Positions 1-9,233 are shown, numbered from the stretch's first letter. The stretch is DNA of 64,000 nucleotides from Chitinophaga pendula (GCF_020386615.1 NZ_CP077769.1:7179501-7243500), one strand, 5' to 3'. Made by a program: numbers and translations. The notes: generated by a model from the sequence alone, not told the origin.

Positions 1-299
1 TTGACGGAGATGGAGACCTGGATATTGTCACGATCGCTTTCTTCTCCGACCTGAAAAACCGGCCGGGAGAGAAATTATTGTATTTTGAACACCAATCGCA
101 GTGGCGCTTTGTACCTTACACACTCCCCGGACAACGGGAAGGTCGCTGGATCACCATGGACGTTAATGACATAGACGGCGATGGAGACCCCGATGTCGTA
201 CTAGGGAACTTTTCCCAGGGTTTCATGATCCAGGATGGCCTGACACCTTACTGGAATAAATTCCGGCCCGTATGCTGGCTACAAAATACAACTAGATAA
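1..299 (+). CDS. FG-GAP/VCBS repeat protein, C-terminal end (partial)
   Basis: The gene runs in from the left edge; the reading frame starts at base 3 and stops at 297-299. The visible 98 residues hold two calcium-binding loops of the FG-GAP/VCBS type: DGDGDLDIV at the very start and DIDGDGDPDVVLGNF about 55 residues later. Such repeats build beta-propeller blades in secreted or surface proteins. The protein ends a few residues after the last blade (NKFRPVCWLQNTTR). The N-terminus and any catalytic domain lie outside the window, so the function cannot be stated. Confidence 0.75.
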   Translation, partial: DGDGDLDIVTIAFFSDLKNRPGEKLLYFEHQSQWRFVPYTLPGQREGRWITMDVNDIDGDGDPDVVLGNFSQGFMIQDGLTPYWNKFRPVCWLQNTTR

Positions 300-705
300 C
301 CTACCGGGGAATAAATAAAAAAAAGTAACCCTACCTATATCATTATATGGTAAATATTCTGGCTAACTTGAATGTTTTAACATACATTCGCTAGGAAAAA
401 AAGGGTTTTATTACTTATATTGCAGTAAGATCCTGCCGAATAGCAGAGAAAGCTAAAGCGCTGAAGAAGTGTTTAGCAGGCAACCATAGAGACTTACATA
501 TCGTATATAAAGATACTCCTGATGAACTAATCAGGTTTTTAGAATGGCGGAAGGAGAGGCACAAGTTGCCTCTCTTTTATTTTTGATCAACAATAAGATA
601 AATAACCCCGGATTACCCCCCAAAAGGATAATTTTCCCCGTTGTTATAGCAGAATCTGTAACTTTATTCGCTAAATAGCCAGTAACGGAATAATCAATAG
701 GCGCA
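300..705. other. Intergenic region with possible gene remnant
   Basis: There is no convincing gene in these 406 bases. One open frame at 395-586 (plus strand) has no ATG, GTG or TTG start. It reads like the end of a protein (FITYIAVRSCRIAEKAKALK, then YKDTPDELIRFLEWRKERHK) and its stop lies inside the terminator at 554-585. It may be a decayed gene. The last 100 bases should hold the eboA promoter, but I see no clean TTG/TAnnTTTG pair. Confidence 0.4.
554..585 (+). terminator. Rho-independent terminator
   Basis: An 8-bp perfect stem (GAGAGGCA at 554-561, TGCCTCTC at 567-574) with a 5-base loop is followed by TTTTATTTTT. It separates whatever is transcribed upstream from the ebo cluster. Confidence 0.8.
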
Positions 706-1596
706 ATGGAAAACGCATATCACTATGACAAGGAAAAGGTAGAAGCGCTATTATGGGACGTCATTCAACAGCAAAGTACCGACAATGGACTTGCCTGGTT
801 ACAACAACGCACGGCTAACTGGAAAACCACAGCCGCTGTACAACAGTTTAACCTGACTTTCACCGCTATACCTCGCTTTCTAAGCAAAAATGAAATCACT
901 GTTTCACCAGAAACAGCAACCGCTCTCCGCCATCTAATCGATGGATATACCATTCATGGCTATACACTCGATCGCCTGGCAAGAGTATGGTGGTTGTTAC
1001 AATTACCTGCTGATGATCGCAAAACTTATACACAAACGATCGAAAACCTGTTTGACGCTGCTGAAATGAACGAGCTGGTCGCCTTATATGGCGCCCTCCC
1101 CCTGCTGGCATGGCCGGAAGCCTGGCGCCTCCGTACCGCTGAAGGGATTCGCTCCAACATCGGTATCGTACTACAGGCTATTATGACAGACAATCCCTAT
1201 CCCGCCCGATACCTGGAAGAACCAGCCTGGAACCAGCTGGTCATGAAGGCATTTTTCACAGAAAAACCTATACACCAGATCTCCGGGCTCGATAAACGGG
1301 CTAACCAGCCACTGGCGGCTACCCTCACCGATTATGCCCATGAAAGATGGGCCGCAGGACGCCCTGTACATCCACAACTCTGGCGACTGGTAGCACCTTT
1401 CATTAACGATAATAACTGGCCGGATATACAACGTATCTGGCAATCCGAAAACAGTATCGAGAAAGAAGCCGCCGCCCTGGCCTGCGCCATGTCTCCATAT
1501 GAACCAGCTCATACCTTGCTGCATCAGGACAAAGCCCTGCAGCAGGAAATCAAAGATGGAACACTTACCTGGGACGCCCTGGCGCCCAGATGCTAA
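706..1596 (+). CDS. eboA: EboA family protein
   Basis: A 296-residue protein that resembles EboA: mostly helical, Trp- and Leu-rich, with no signal peptide or membrane segment. Its identity rests mainly on being the first gene of an unmistakable ebo series (TatD-like, UbiA-like, dehydroquinate-synthase-like, TIM-barrel and phosphodiesterase genes in order). EboA has no known biochemical activity. In cyanobacteria the ebo genes are needed to move scytonemin precursors to the periplasm, and in a Pseudomonas fluorescens strain the related EDB cluster repels nematodes. The ATG at 706 is the first good start after the terminator at 554-585. eboB follows after 59 bases, so the genes are probably co-transcribed. 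Confidence 0.8.
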   Translation: MENAYHYDKEKVEALLWDVIQQQSTDNGLAWLQQRTANWKTTAAVQQFNLTFTAIPRFLSKNEITVSPETATALRHLIDGYTIHGYTLDRLARVWWLLQLPADDRKTYTQTIENLFDAAEMNELVALYGALPLLAWPEAWRLRTAEGIRSNIGIVLQAIMTDNPYPARYLEEPAWNQLVMKAFFTEKPIHQISGLDKRANQPLAATLTDYAHERWAAGRPVHPQLWRLVAPFINDNNWPDIQRIWQSENSIEKEAAALACAMSPYEPAHTLLHQDKALQQEIKDGTLTWDALAPRC

Positions 1597-1655
1597 AATA
1601 TTCACGTATTAAACACCCCTGCCAGTTAACACCGGCAGGATAACTATTAATTATT

Positions 1656-2642
1656 ATGTGTTGCAGCCACAATTTGACAGAGAAAGACTTACAACCACTG
1701 TCCTATAGTCCGGCCTACCTCGACAAGATCAAAGGCATGCGATTCTTCGATCCGCATGTTCATATGACCTCCCGTACCACCGACGACTACCAGGCAATGG
1801 CAGATGCAGGGATTGTAGCCATCATAGAACCTTCCTTCTGGTTGGGCCAGCCCCGCACAGGTGTAGATACCTTCCGCGATTACTTCAGCAGCCTCATAGG
1901 ATGGGAACGCTTCCGCTCTTCCCAGTTCGGTATCAAACACTACTGTACCATCGGCCTCAACTCCAAAGAGGCCAACAACGAACGCCTCGCCGAAGCCGTC
2001 ATGGAAATGTTACCGCTCTTTATCTATAAAGAAGGAGTAGTAGGTATCGGTGAGATCGGCTTCGACGACCAAACAGCCGCCGAAGAAAAATATTACCGCG
2101 CACAACTGGAACTGGCCAAAGAAGCCGGCCTGCCCGTACAGATACATACCCCCCACCGCGATAAGAAAAAAGGGACCCAGAGAAGTATGGACATCGCTAT
2201 CGAACATGGCCTCGACCCCCACATGGTGATCGTAGATCATAATAACGAAGAGACCGTTAAAGAAGTCCTCGACAGAGGTTTCTGGGCCGCCTTCACTATA
2301 TACCCGTTTACCAAAATGGGCAACGAACGTATGGTGGCCGTTGTAAAACAATATGGAAGCGAACGTATTATGGTCAACTCCGCCGCCGACTGGGGCATCA
2401 GCGATCCCCTCGCCGTTCCCAAAACAGCTGCCCTCATGCACGAAAGTGGTATTGACACGAATGATATTCATTTGGTAACTTACCGCAATGCAATAACTGC
2501 ATTTGCGCAAAGCGGACAAATCAACGAAGCCGACTTCGACACTGTCAGGGATATCGACCAAAGCCTGAAGTTTAATGGAAGTACCGTGCTGAGAGGTGGA
2601 CAACAGCCGCGCGTAAATAAAAATTCAACGATCATTCGTTAA
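1656..2642 (+). CDS. eboB: TatD-like metal-dependent hydrolase EboB
   Basis: This 328-residue protein is an amidohydrolase-fold enzyme of the TatD family. The metal ligands are visible: DPHVH at 32-36 (H34, H36), E133 in GIGEIGFD, H164 and H167 in IHTPH, H195 in IVDHNN and D245 in NSAADWG. The metal centre is therefore probably intact and the protein a cytoplasmic hydrolase. The substrate in Ebo systems is not known. The N-terminal 28 residues before the first beta-strand are longer than in ordinary TatD DNases, and MRFFDPHVH could also be the start (residue 28), but an upstream ATG at 1656 lies close behind eboA. Confidence 0.85.
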   Translation: MCCSHNLTEKDLQPLSYSPAYLDKIKGMRFFDPHVHMTSRTTDDYQAMADAGIVAIIEPSFWLGQPRTGVDTFRDYFSSLIGWERFRSSQFGIKHYCTIGLNSKEANNERLAEAVMEMLPLFIYKEGVVGIGEIGFDDQTAAEEKYYRAQLELAKEAGLPVQIHTPHRDKKKGTQRSMDIAIEHGLDPHMVIVDHNNEETVKEVLDRGFWAAFTIYPFTKMGNERMVAVVKQYGSERIMVNSAADWGISDPLAVPKTAALMHESGIDTNDIHLVTYRNAITAFAQSGQINEADFDTVRDIDQSLKFNGSTVLRGGQQPRVNKNSTIIR

Positions 2643-2698
2643 TCCATAACATCTTACAGTGTTATGTTTGTTAACAGTTAGGGAAAACGCGTAGACTG

Positions 2699-3604
2699 GT
2701 GAGTTATATTGGAAGCAAATTAATAGGATATTTACGTTTAATGCGACCGGCCAATATATTGACAGCAATAGCTGATATATTGGCCGGTATAGCTATATCC
2801 GGATACTGGTTCAGAGCAGATATGTACTGCCTCGATGCCCGGTTAAGGATCGCCTGCCTCTGCCTCGCCACTATCGGCCTGTATGGCGGCGGTGTCATGT
2901 TCAACGATATCATGGACGCCAAACTGGACAAAATAGAACGTCCGGAACGTCCCATACCTAGCGGAGTGATCACCGTAGGGCAAGCCATCATACTGGCAAG
3001 TTACCTGCTATTGGTAGGTATCCTGGCGGCTTTTACCGTCGGTAGTACCGCTGGCTACATCGCCATCGCCACCGCTGTTTCAGCCCTGGTATACAATCGA
3101 TGGGGAAAACACAACCAAGTGCTGGGCCCCTTTAATATGGGATTATGCCGCGGACTGAACCTGCTCCTCGGCGTCTCCATCTGGGAGCCCGCCTTGTTAC
3201 AATACTGGTGGATCGGCTTGTTACCCGTAGTATATATCGCTGCTGTTACAGCGATCAGCCGCGGAGAAGTATATGGTGGAAATAAACGGGTACTGCGTAT
3301 AGCAGCCGTAGGATACGCAGTGGTATATACCTCCATCGCTATATTGGCAGCCCTGAACGGACGCATCTGGCAGGCATTACCATTTATCCTCCTCTTTGCA
3401 TTTATGATCAATAAACCATTGGCCAATGCTATGAAAGACCCTTCCGGGCCTAACATCGGCAAAGCCGTAAAAGGTGGAATAATCGCCCTCATAGCCATGA
3501 ATGCCGCCTGGGGTGCTGCCTTCGTCAGTATTCCGTTTGCATTGTGTGTACTCTTGTTATTGCCACTGTCCCTCTGGCTGGCAAAAGTCTTCGCCGTTAC
3601 CTGA
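2699..3604 (+). CDS. eboC: UbiA-like membrane protein EboC
   Basis: This 301-residue polytopic membrane protein has the UbiA prenyltransferase fold, with about eight hydrophobic segments. The first aspartate motif is present as NDIMDAKLD (residues 69-77) followed by RPERPIPSG, which is typical of UbiA enzymes. The region where the second Asp-rich motif normally lies reads SRGEVYGGNK (187-196), with no DxxxD. Catalysis of ordinary prenyl transfer is thus doubtful. The likely start is GTG at 2699, since the next in-frame Met (residue 15) would remove part of the first helix. It probably places the Ebo machinery, or its lipid-linked cargo, at the inner membrane. Confidence 0.85.
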   Translation: MSYIGSKLIGYLRLMRPANILTAIADILAGIAISGYWFRADMYCLDARLRIACLCLATIGLYGGGVMFNDIMDAKLDKIERPERPIPSGVITVGQAIILASYLLLVGILAAFTVGSTAGYIAIATAVSALVYNRWGKHNQVLGPFNMGLCRGLNLLLGVSIWEPALLQYWWIGLLPVVYIAAVTAISRGEVYGGNKRVLRIAAVGYAVVYTSIAILAALNGRIWQALPFILLFAFMINKPLANAMKDPSGPNIGKAVKGGIIALIAMNAAWGAAFVSIPFALCVLLLLPLSLWLAKVFAVT

Positions 3605-3726
3605 TCCGTATCATCCATCAGGGATTAATACATTATGAACAACTATAGGTACACAATTAACATGTCGTACCATATCAGAATATAGCCCTATCTTGACCTA
3701 GTTTTTGAAATCGTTTGCTTTGAGTT

Positions 3727-4899
3727 ATGGAGTATTTACAACAGTCTTTTAATATCAGCTACGAATACCGTGTTTTCTTTACGCAGGAATTATTCGACCC
3801 GGCTAACCGGTGCTTCGCTGATTACCTGGAGCAGGTCGCCAGCAAACAATATCGTAAGAAATTATTGTTTGTAATCGATAATGGCTTCCTGCAATACCAT
3901 CCCGCATTATCCGCACAGATACATGCTTATTGCGCAACAGTACCTCATTTCGAATTAGTGCCCGATATCATTACCGTACCGGGTGGCGAATCCGTAAAAA
4001 ATGATGAACCACTCTTCAATAGCCTGATCGCAGCGATCGACAAATATGCCATCGACAGGCACTCCTATGTGGTCGCCATCGGTGGGGGCTCCCTCCTCGA
4101 CCTCGTCGGATACGTGGCTGCTATATCCCATCGCGGTGTCAAACATATCCGCATCCCCACCACCGTACTCTCTCAGAATGATTCCGGTGTAGGAGTGAAA
4201 AATGGGATTAACTATAAAGGAAAGAAGAACTTCCTGGGTACCTTCGCCCCGCCGGCAGCAGTGTTCAACGATAGCAACTTCCTCCTGACCCTCGAAGACC
4301 GGGACTGGAATGCAGGCATATCCGAAGCTGTAAAGGTAGCCCTCATAAGAGACAGCGCTTTCTTTGACTGGCTCGAAGACAACGCTGCTGCATTGGCTAC
4401 CCGTAATCAGGAAGCCATGCAGGTACTCGTGCATCGCTGTGCCGCCTTGCATATGGAGCATATCGGCAGAGGCGGCGACCCCTTTGAAAGCGGCTCGTCC
4501 CGCCCCCTGGACTTCGGTCACTGGAGCGCTCATAAACTCGAACCGCTCACGGACTTTGCATTACGTCACGGAGAAGCTGTCGCTATCGGCATCGCGCTCG
4601 ATAGCGTGTACTCCTCACTGATAGGATGGCTGCCCGAAGCAGATATGCACCGGATCGTCCGGCTGCTGCAGCAACTGCACCTGCCCGTATATCATCCGCT
4701 CCTCGCCAGTGCCGGCGATCAGCCTTCCCCGGTGATCAAAGGACTGGAAGAGTTTCGCGAACACCTGGGCGGTCGCCTCACCATTAGCTTGCTCAGAGCC
4801 GTCGGTAAAGGAGAAGAAGTACACCAGATGGATCTCGCACTGGTCGCTAAAGCGGCCGCCATGTTACAACTGGTGAGCGACGCACAGCTCACCCACTAA
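3727..4899 (+). CDS. eboD: 3-dehydroquinate synthase-like protein EboD
   Basis: This 390-residue protein of the sugar-phosphate cyclase (3-dehydroquinate synthase) superfamily keeps the NAD-binding GGGSLLDLVGY at 119-129. Candidate metal ligands are E200 in SEAVK, H265/H269 in FGHWSAHK and H281 in RHGEA. The family closes a phosphorylated sugar into a cyclic polyol, but the substrate in Ebo is unknown and need not be the shikimate precursor. A 122-base gap separates it from eboC, the largest gap in the cluster, so a second promoter is possible. eboE follows after only 13 bases. Confidence 0.87.
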   Translation: MEYLQQSFNISYEYRVFFTQELFDPANRCFADYLEQVASKQYRKKLLFVIDNGFLQYHPALSAQIHAYCATVPHFELVPDIITVPGGESVKNDEPLFNSLIAAIDKYAIDRHSYVVAIGGGSLLDLVGYVAAISHRGVKHIRIPTTVLSQNDSGVGVKNGINYKGKKNFLGTFAPPAAVFNDSNFLLTLEDRDWNAGISEAVKVALIRDSAFFDWLEDNAAALATRNQEAMQVLVHRCAALHMEHIGRGGDPFESGSSRPLDFGHWSAHKLEPLTDFALRHGEAVAIGIALDSVYSSLIGWLPEADMHRIVRLLQQLHLPVYHPLLASAGDQPSPVIKGLEEFREHLGGRLTISLLRAVGKGEEVHQMDLALVAKAAAMLQLVSDAQLTH

Positions 4900-4912
4900 C
4901 GATTACCATACT

Positions 4913-6118
4913 ATGTTGACAACATACGGACACCTGACTTATTGCACCAATATCCATAGTGGCGAAAACTGGGACGACCACTTCCGGCAGTTACAACTGC
5001 ACCTACCAGCCATCAAAGCCGCAGTGTCGCCCGACAAACCTATGGGCATAGGACTCAGGGTAGCCAACAAAGCCTCCCTGGAGCTCAGTAAAGAAGACCA
5101 ACTGCTGGACTTCAAACACTGGCTGAAACAACAGGATTGTTACGTCTTCACCATGAATGGCTTCCCCTACGGTAGCTTCCATGATACCGTCGTCAAAGAC
5201 CAGGTGCATACCCCCGACTGGACACAGGCCGACCGGGTAGCATATACCATACGGTTGTTCCGCCTGCTGGCAGCTTTGCTGCCCGAAGGAATAGAAGGTG
5301 GGATCTCCACCTCTCCGCTTACCTATAAACCCTGGTTCAGCCGCTGTGAAGAAGAACGCAATTCGGCGACCGAAACAGCCACACTAAATATACTGTCTGT
5401 CGTCGAACAACTGGTACGCATCCAGCGTGCCGGCGGCCCCGTAATGCACCTCGATATTGAACCGGAACCAGATGGACTGCTGGAAAACACACAGGAATAC
5501 ATAGATTGGTATACCGGGGCCTTGCTGCCGGCCGGTATTCCCTTCCTGCAGGATAAATTCGAAGTAGATGCAGCTACCGCTGCTACCCTCATACGTACAC
5601 ACGTACAGCTGTGTTACGATGTATGCCATTTCGCATTGGAATATGAGACGCCTCAACATGTGTTGGATCAGCTGGTACAGTATGATCTGAAAGTCGGCAA
5701 ATTACAGATCAGTGCAGCCCTCCGCGCTGAAATACCGGGCGATACCACCGCCCGCCAGCAAGTGCTGGACGCCTTCGCCCTATTCAACGAGCCAGTATAT
5801 CTTCACCAGGTTATTGCCCGGCAACCTGAAGGGCAGACCCATTACCCCGATCTTCCGCAGGCACTGGAAGCCGCCGCCCCGGCAACGGAATGGCGCTCCC
5901 ATTTTCATGTGCCTGTCTTCCTGGACCAATACGGCCTGTTAGGTTCCACCCGGCAGGATATCGAGACCGTGCTGACCTTACAGCGGCAACAACCATTTAC
6001 CGCTCACCTGGAAGTAGAAACCTACACTTGGGACGTATTACCCGCTGATCTGAAGTTACCCATAGGGGAAAGTATCGCCCGGGAATTGAACTGGGTAAAG
6101 CAGCAGTTGGAATTGTAA
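4913..6118 (+). CDS. eboE: Metabolite traffic protein EboE
   Basis: This 401-residue soluble protein has the alternating strand/helix pattern of a TIM barrel (xylose isomerase-like). Conserved polar stretches likely to line the active site are TNIHSGENW (residues 13-21), FTMNGFPYGSFH, MHLDIEPEPDG and LCYDVCHFALEYE. These carry the Glu, Asp and His residues expected for a metal-binding isomerase or epimerase. The name comes from the cyanobacterial ebo locus and the reaction has not been defined. Tight spacing to eboD (13 bases) indicates one transcript. Confidence 0.85.
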   Translation: MLTTYGHLTYCTNIHSGENWDDHFRQLQLHLPAIKAAVSPDKPMGIGLRVANKASLELSKEDQLLDFKHWLKQQDCYVFTMNGFPYGSFHDTVVKDQVHTPDWTQADRVAYTIRLFRLLAALLPEGIEGGISTSPLTYKPWFSRCEEERNSATETATLNILSVVEQLVRIQRAGGPVMHLDIEPEPDGLLENTQEYIDWYTGALLPAGIPFLQDKFEVDAATAATLIRTHVQLCYDVCHFALEYETPQHVLDQLVQYDLKVGKLQISAALRAEIPGDTTARQQVLDAFALFNEPVYLHQVIARQPEGQTHYPDLPQALEAAAPATEWRSHFHVPVFLDQYGLLGSTRQDIETVLTLQRQQPFTAHLEVETYTWDVLPADLKLPIGESIARELNWVKQQLEL

Positions 6119-6164
6119 TAATCCAATCCTAGCTTTATGCTGGAATTAGTAACGGAGAAGAATC

Positions 6165-7532
6165 ATGAGAAAAACAGTTGTCATTGATGTAGTGGGGCTT
6201 TCTTCCTCACTGATTGGCCCACATACTCCCTTCCTGCAACAGTATGTGCAAAAGCACCACCTTTCCAATATTCAACCTATGTTGCCTGCCGTAACAACTG
6301 CAGCACAAAGTACTTATGTCACCGGACAATGGCCCAGTGAACATGGTATCGTCGGCAACGGTTGGTATGACAGAACAGATGCAGAGGTCAAGTTCTGGAA
6401 ACAGTCCAATAAACTGGTTCAGTCCTCCAAAATATGGGACAAGGCCAAACAGCTCAATCCCTCTTTTACAACTTCGAAAATGTTCTGGTGGTACAATATG
6501 TACGCCAGTGTAGACTACTCCGTTACACCACGCCCGCAATATCTCTCCGATGGCAGGAAAATGCCGGATTGTTACGCACACCCCGCTTCTCTCAGGGACC
6601 ATCTGCAGAAAGAACTGGGTCAGTTCCCGTTATTCCAGTTCTGGGGGCCAGGCGCTAACATCAAATCTTCCCAATGGATCGCCGATGCATCCATTCTCAC
6701 AGACGGACTATATCATCCTACGCTCACACTCATATACCTCCCGCATCTCGACTACTGCTTGCAAAAGTTCGGGCAGGATATCCCGCGCATCAGCAAGGAA
6801 CTGAAAGAGATAGATGACCTGTGTCGTCAGTTGGTCACCTATTACGAACAGCAGGGCGCCGAGATCATCATCCTGTCAGAATATGGTATCACCAATGTGT
6901 CCCAGCCTGTTCACCTCAACCGCTTGCTCAGACAAGCCGGTTTGCTGCAGGTAAGGGTAGAAAGAGGACTGGAGCTGCTCGATCCGGGGGCCTCCAGGGC
7001 ATTCGCCGTAGCCGATCACCAGATCGCTCATATCTACCTGAATGATCCCTCCTGCCTCAGACAGGTAAGAGCAATACTCGAACAAACACCTGGTGTACAA
7101 CTGATCCTCGACCGCGAAGGCAAACGGCAACATCATATCCATCATGAACGTAGCGGTGACCTTGTAGTAGTGGCTGACGAAAAAAGCTGGTTCACCTACT
7201 ATTACTGGATGGATGATACCAAAGCACCCGATTTCGCCCGTATCGTCGATATACATCGTAAACCCGGCTACGACCCGGTAGAAATGTTTATGAACCCTGC
7301 CGATCCGCTTGTTAAACTGAAAGTGATCGGTAAACTGTTGAAAAAGAAACTCGGTTTCCGCTATCTCATGGATGTCATTCCGCTCGATGCCTCCCTCATC
7401 AAAGGGTCGCATGGCCGCCTGACAGAAGATCCTGCCTTACAACCTGTAATTATCACCCCCCGGGCTCCCGGCGACAAGAGCATACCGGCCACCGCCGTAT
7501 ACGATGTCATCTGGAATGCCCTTATGCAATAA
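6165..7532 (+). CDS. eboF: Type I phosphodiesterase/nucleotide pyrophosphatase EboF
   Basis: This 455-residue enzyme belongs to the alkaline phosphatase superfamily (type I phosphodiesterase/nucleotide pyrophosphatase). It starts KTVVIDVVGLSSSLIG, where the D is a metal ligand. The nucleophile region is PAVTTAAQSTYVTGQWPSEHGIVGNGW, with further ligands in YLPHLDY, SEYGI and KGSHGRL near the C-terminus. It lacks a clear signal peptide and so is probably cytoplasmic. In the cluster it may release phosphate or a nucleotide from the cargo. It is preceded by a Shine-Dalgarno-like ACGGAG and is the last gene of the ebo series. Confidence 0.87.
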   Translation: MRKTVVIDVVGLSSSLIGPHTPFLQQYVQKHHLSNIQPMLPAVTTAAQSTYVTGQWPSEHGIVGNGWYDRTDAEVKFWKQSNKLVQSSKIWDKAKQLNPSFTTSKMFWWYNMYASVDYSVTPRPQYLSDGRKMPDCYAHPASLRDHLQKELGQFPLFQFWGPGANIKSSQWIADASILTDGLYHPTLTLIYLPHLDYCLQKFGQDIPRISKELKEIDDLCRQLVTYYEQQGAEIIILSEYGITNVSQPVHLNRLLRQAGLLQVRVERGLELLDPGASRAFAVADHQIAHIYLNDPSCLRQVRAILEQTPGVQLILDREGKRQHHIHHERSGDLVVVADEKSWFTYYYWMDDTKAPDFARIVDIHRKPGYDPVEMFMNPADPLVKLKVIGKLLKKKLGFRYLMDVIPLDASLIKGSHGRLTEDPALQPVIITPRAPGDKSIPATAVYDVIWNALMQ

Positions 7533-7660
7533 CCCCTTGTTATCTTCCATAACTTTTAGTTATCACGTGGCGCTTGTGCTTCGGCGTACCTTCGTGCCCG
7601 GAACCAACCTGTAATTCTTTATAACCAACCATCCGGTCACTCAGGCCGGCATATAATGTT

Positions 7661-8446
7661 ATGGATATACTACACCAATACAATTATTGGGTGATTGCAT
7701 TTATAGGGATCGTCGTAGGCTATCTGTCCGGACTCCTGGGAAAAGGAGGCAGCGCGATCAGTACCCCCGCACTCCAGATCTTCGCAGGCGTCAACCCGTT
7801 CTTCGCCTTAGCCTCCCCTTTACCCGCTGCTATCACCAGTACCGTTGCCGCTACTACCGTTTACAACCGGGAAAAACTCTTCAACAAACGGCTGATCATC
7901 CTCTGCGCACTGTATGGCGTACCCGCCACCCTGGCCGGCGCCTGGTTTAGCAAATACCTGCCCGGACACCTGCTGATGATCTTTACCGCCGTATTCATCA
8001 TGAGCATCGGCTGCTCATTACTGTATTCTTTCCTGAAAAAGAACCGGACAGATACTACAGCAGCTCCTGCCATTGCGATCGATAGCCCCATTGTGATATG
8101 GGCTGCAATAGGTATAGGATGCCTGTCCGGCCTGCTGGCCAATGCTGGCGGGGTCCTGTTTAGTTCCTTCTTTATCAAACGGATGAGAATGCCGGTAAAA
8201 CAGGCACTGGCCTGCTCTATCGTATTGTCGGCGCTACTATCTGTTCCGGGAGCACTGGCACATTGGTGGCTGGGGCATATAGACTGGAATATAGCCATGT
8301 TGCTGGCATTTACTTCCATACCGGCGTCTTACCTGGGGGCTAAAACAGCAGTACGCATGAAATCACCGGTATTAGAGAAGCTGTTTGCCTGTACACTGAT
8401 CCTTTTTGGGGCATATGATATGATATTTACCTTGCTCCGCCATTAG
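7661..8446 (+). CDS. TauE/SafE-family membrane permease
   Basis: This 261-residue protein has about eight hydrophobic helices in two similar halves, each opening with the glycine-rich motif typical of TauE/SafE transporters: GYLSGLLGKGGSAISTPAL near residue 20 and GCLSGLLANAGGVLF near residue 150. The family moves sulfonates, sulfite or other small organic anions, usually outward. It stands 128 bases after eboF in the same direction. It could serve as the membrane exit for the Ebo cargo, but this is inference from position only. The gap holds no clear terminator. Confidence 0.8.
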   Translation: MDILHQYNYWVIAFIGIVVGYLSGLLGKGGSAISTPALQIFAGVNPFFALASPLPAAITSTVAATTVYNREKLFNKRLIILCALYGVPATLAGAWFSKYLPGHLLMIFTAVFIMSIGCSLLYSFLKKNRTDTTAAPAIAIDSPIVIWAAIGIGCLSGLLANAGGVLFSSFFIKRMRMPVKQALACSIVLSALLSVPGALAHWWLGHIDWNIAMLLAFTSIPASYLGAKTAVRMKSPVLEKLFACTLILFGAYDMIFTLLRH

Positions 8447-8515
8447 GCATAAACAACTCAGGCCATGTAGGCGATATGGTAACAGTAAGGCTAAAAAGGG
8501 GAGAAAACAGGCATT

Positions 8516-8866
8516 TTAAGCGTGCTGCTTCAAAATAGCATCCTGCTCTTCCGGCGGCAGGCTCTTTACGACCATCTCATAAGCATGTTGGATCAACGAC
8601 TGTAATTCCGGCCAATCCAACAGGTCGGCTTGTCTTACCTGTACCCAGTGATATCTCGCCAGGTAAGGTGTCGGCTCGATCCCGCTACGGGCGATCAGCT
8701 GGTGAAATTGTTCAGGCTCACATTTAAAGGAGATCTGGAAGGGCGGTTGAGTGTTAAGCATGCAAAATATCTTGCCACCAACGGAAAAGCGCAAATCATT
8801 ATCCCATTTCTCTTCCGATACTACCGACGGAAAAGAAAGGCAATGCTGATGGGTAATCTCAAACAT
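8516..8866 (-). CDS. MmcQ/YjbR family protein
   Basis: This 116-residue cytoplasmic protein belongs to the MmcQ/YjbR (DUF419) family. Typical features are the N-terminal CLSFPSVVSEEKWDNDLRF segment, FSVGGKIFCML in the middle, FKCEPEQFHQL, and YHWVQV with the C-terminal LLDWPELQSLIQHAYEMVV. The fold resembles CyaY/DNA-binding domains, but no general function is established. It is convergent with the permease gene and probably monocistronic. Confidence 0.85.
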   Translation of the reverse strand: MFEITHQHCLSFPSVVSEEKWDNDLRFSVGGKIFCMLNTQPPFQISFKCEPEQFHQLIARSGIEPTPYLARYHWVQVRQADLLDWPELQSLIQHAYEMVVKSLPPEEQDAILKQHA

Positions 8867-9233
8867 AAAACAGCATTTTTAGCAGTTCATAAATTTCAGA
8901 AGCATATCCTTGCGCCCTTATTGATATGCCGGAAACCTGAGAGCCGGAAGTCCGATGACCTGTTCCAGTCAACACGCCGTAATCCGTGTTCTGAATGATG
9001 ATAATAAAGCTTGTTGATAAGTTAGGATCTGTCAAACCCAATGCTCACACTGAAAGGTTTCCATGGTGTCGCCACCACTATAAAATTAAGGATAAATTCT
9101 CAAACACATTTAACCAAATTGTTAATAGGCAAGGGTTTAACAGTACTGCCAAAATAGAACAGGGAGAAAGAATTAATATAGAACTTATACTAATATCTTT
9201 ACTCCCTGAGAATAGTATCCTTACAGCTGATGC
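8867..9233. other. Intergenic region, no clear gene
   Basis: This AT-richer stretch of 367 bases lies between two leftward genes. A minus-strand frame at 8859-9041 (60 residues, ending IRAQGYASEIYELLKMLFYV) overlaps the YjbR start and resembles the tail of a degraded enzyme, but it has no recognisable domain and I do not call it a gene. No convincing terminator for the DUF885 gene was seen; TTTACTCCCTGAGAATAGT near 9200 does not form a strong stem. Confidence 0.4.

Noticed and set aside
8859..9041. 60-codon minus-strand frame upstream of the YjbR gene
   Set aside because: It overlaps the YjbR start, has no family features and a low-complexity start; at most it is a remnant.
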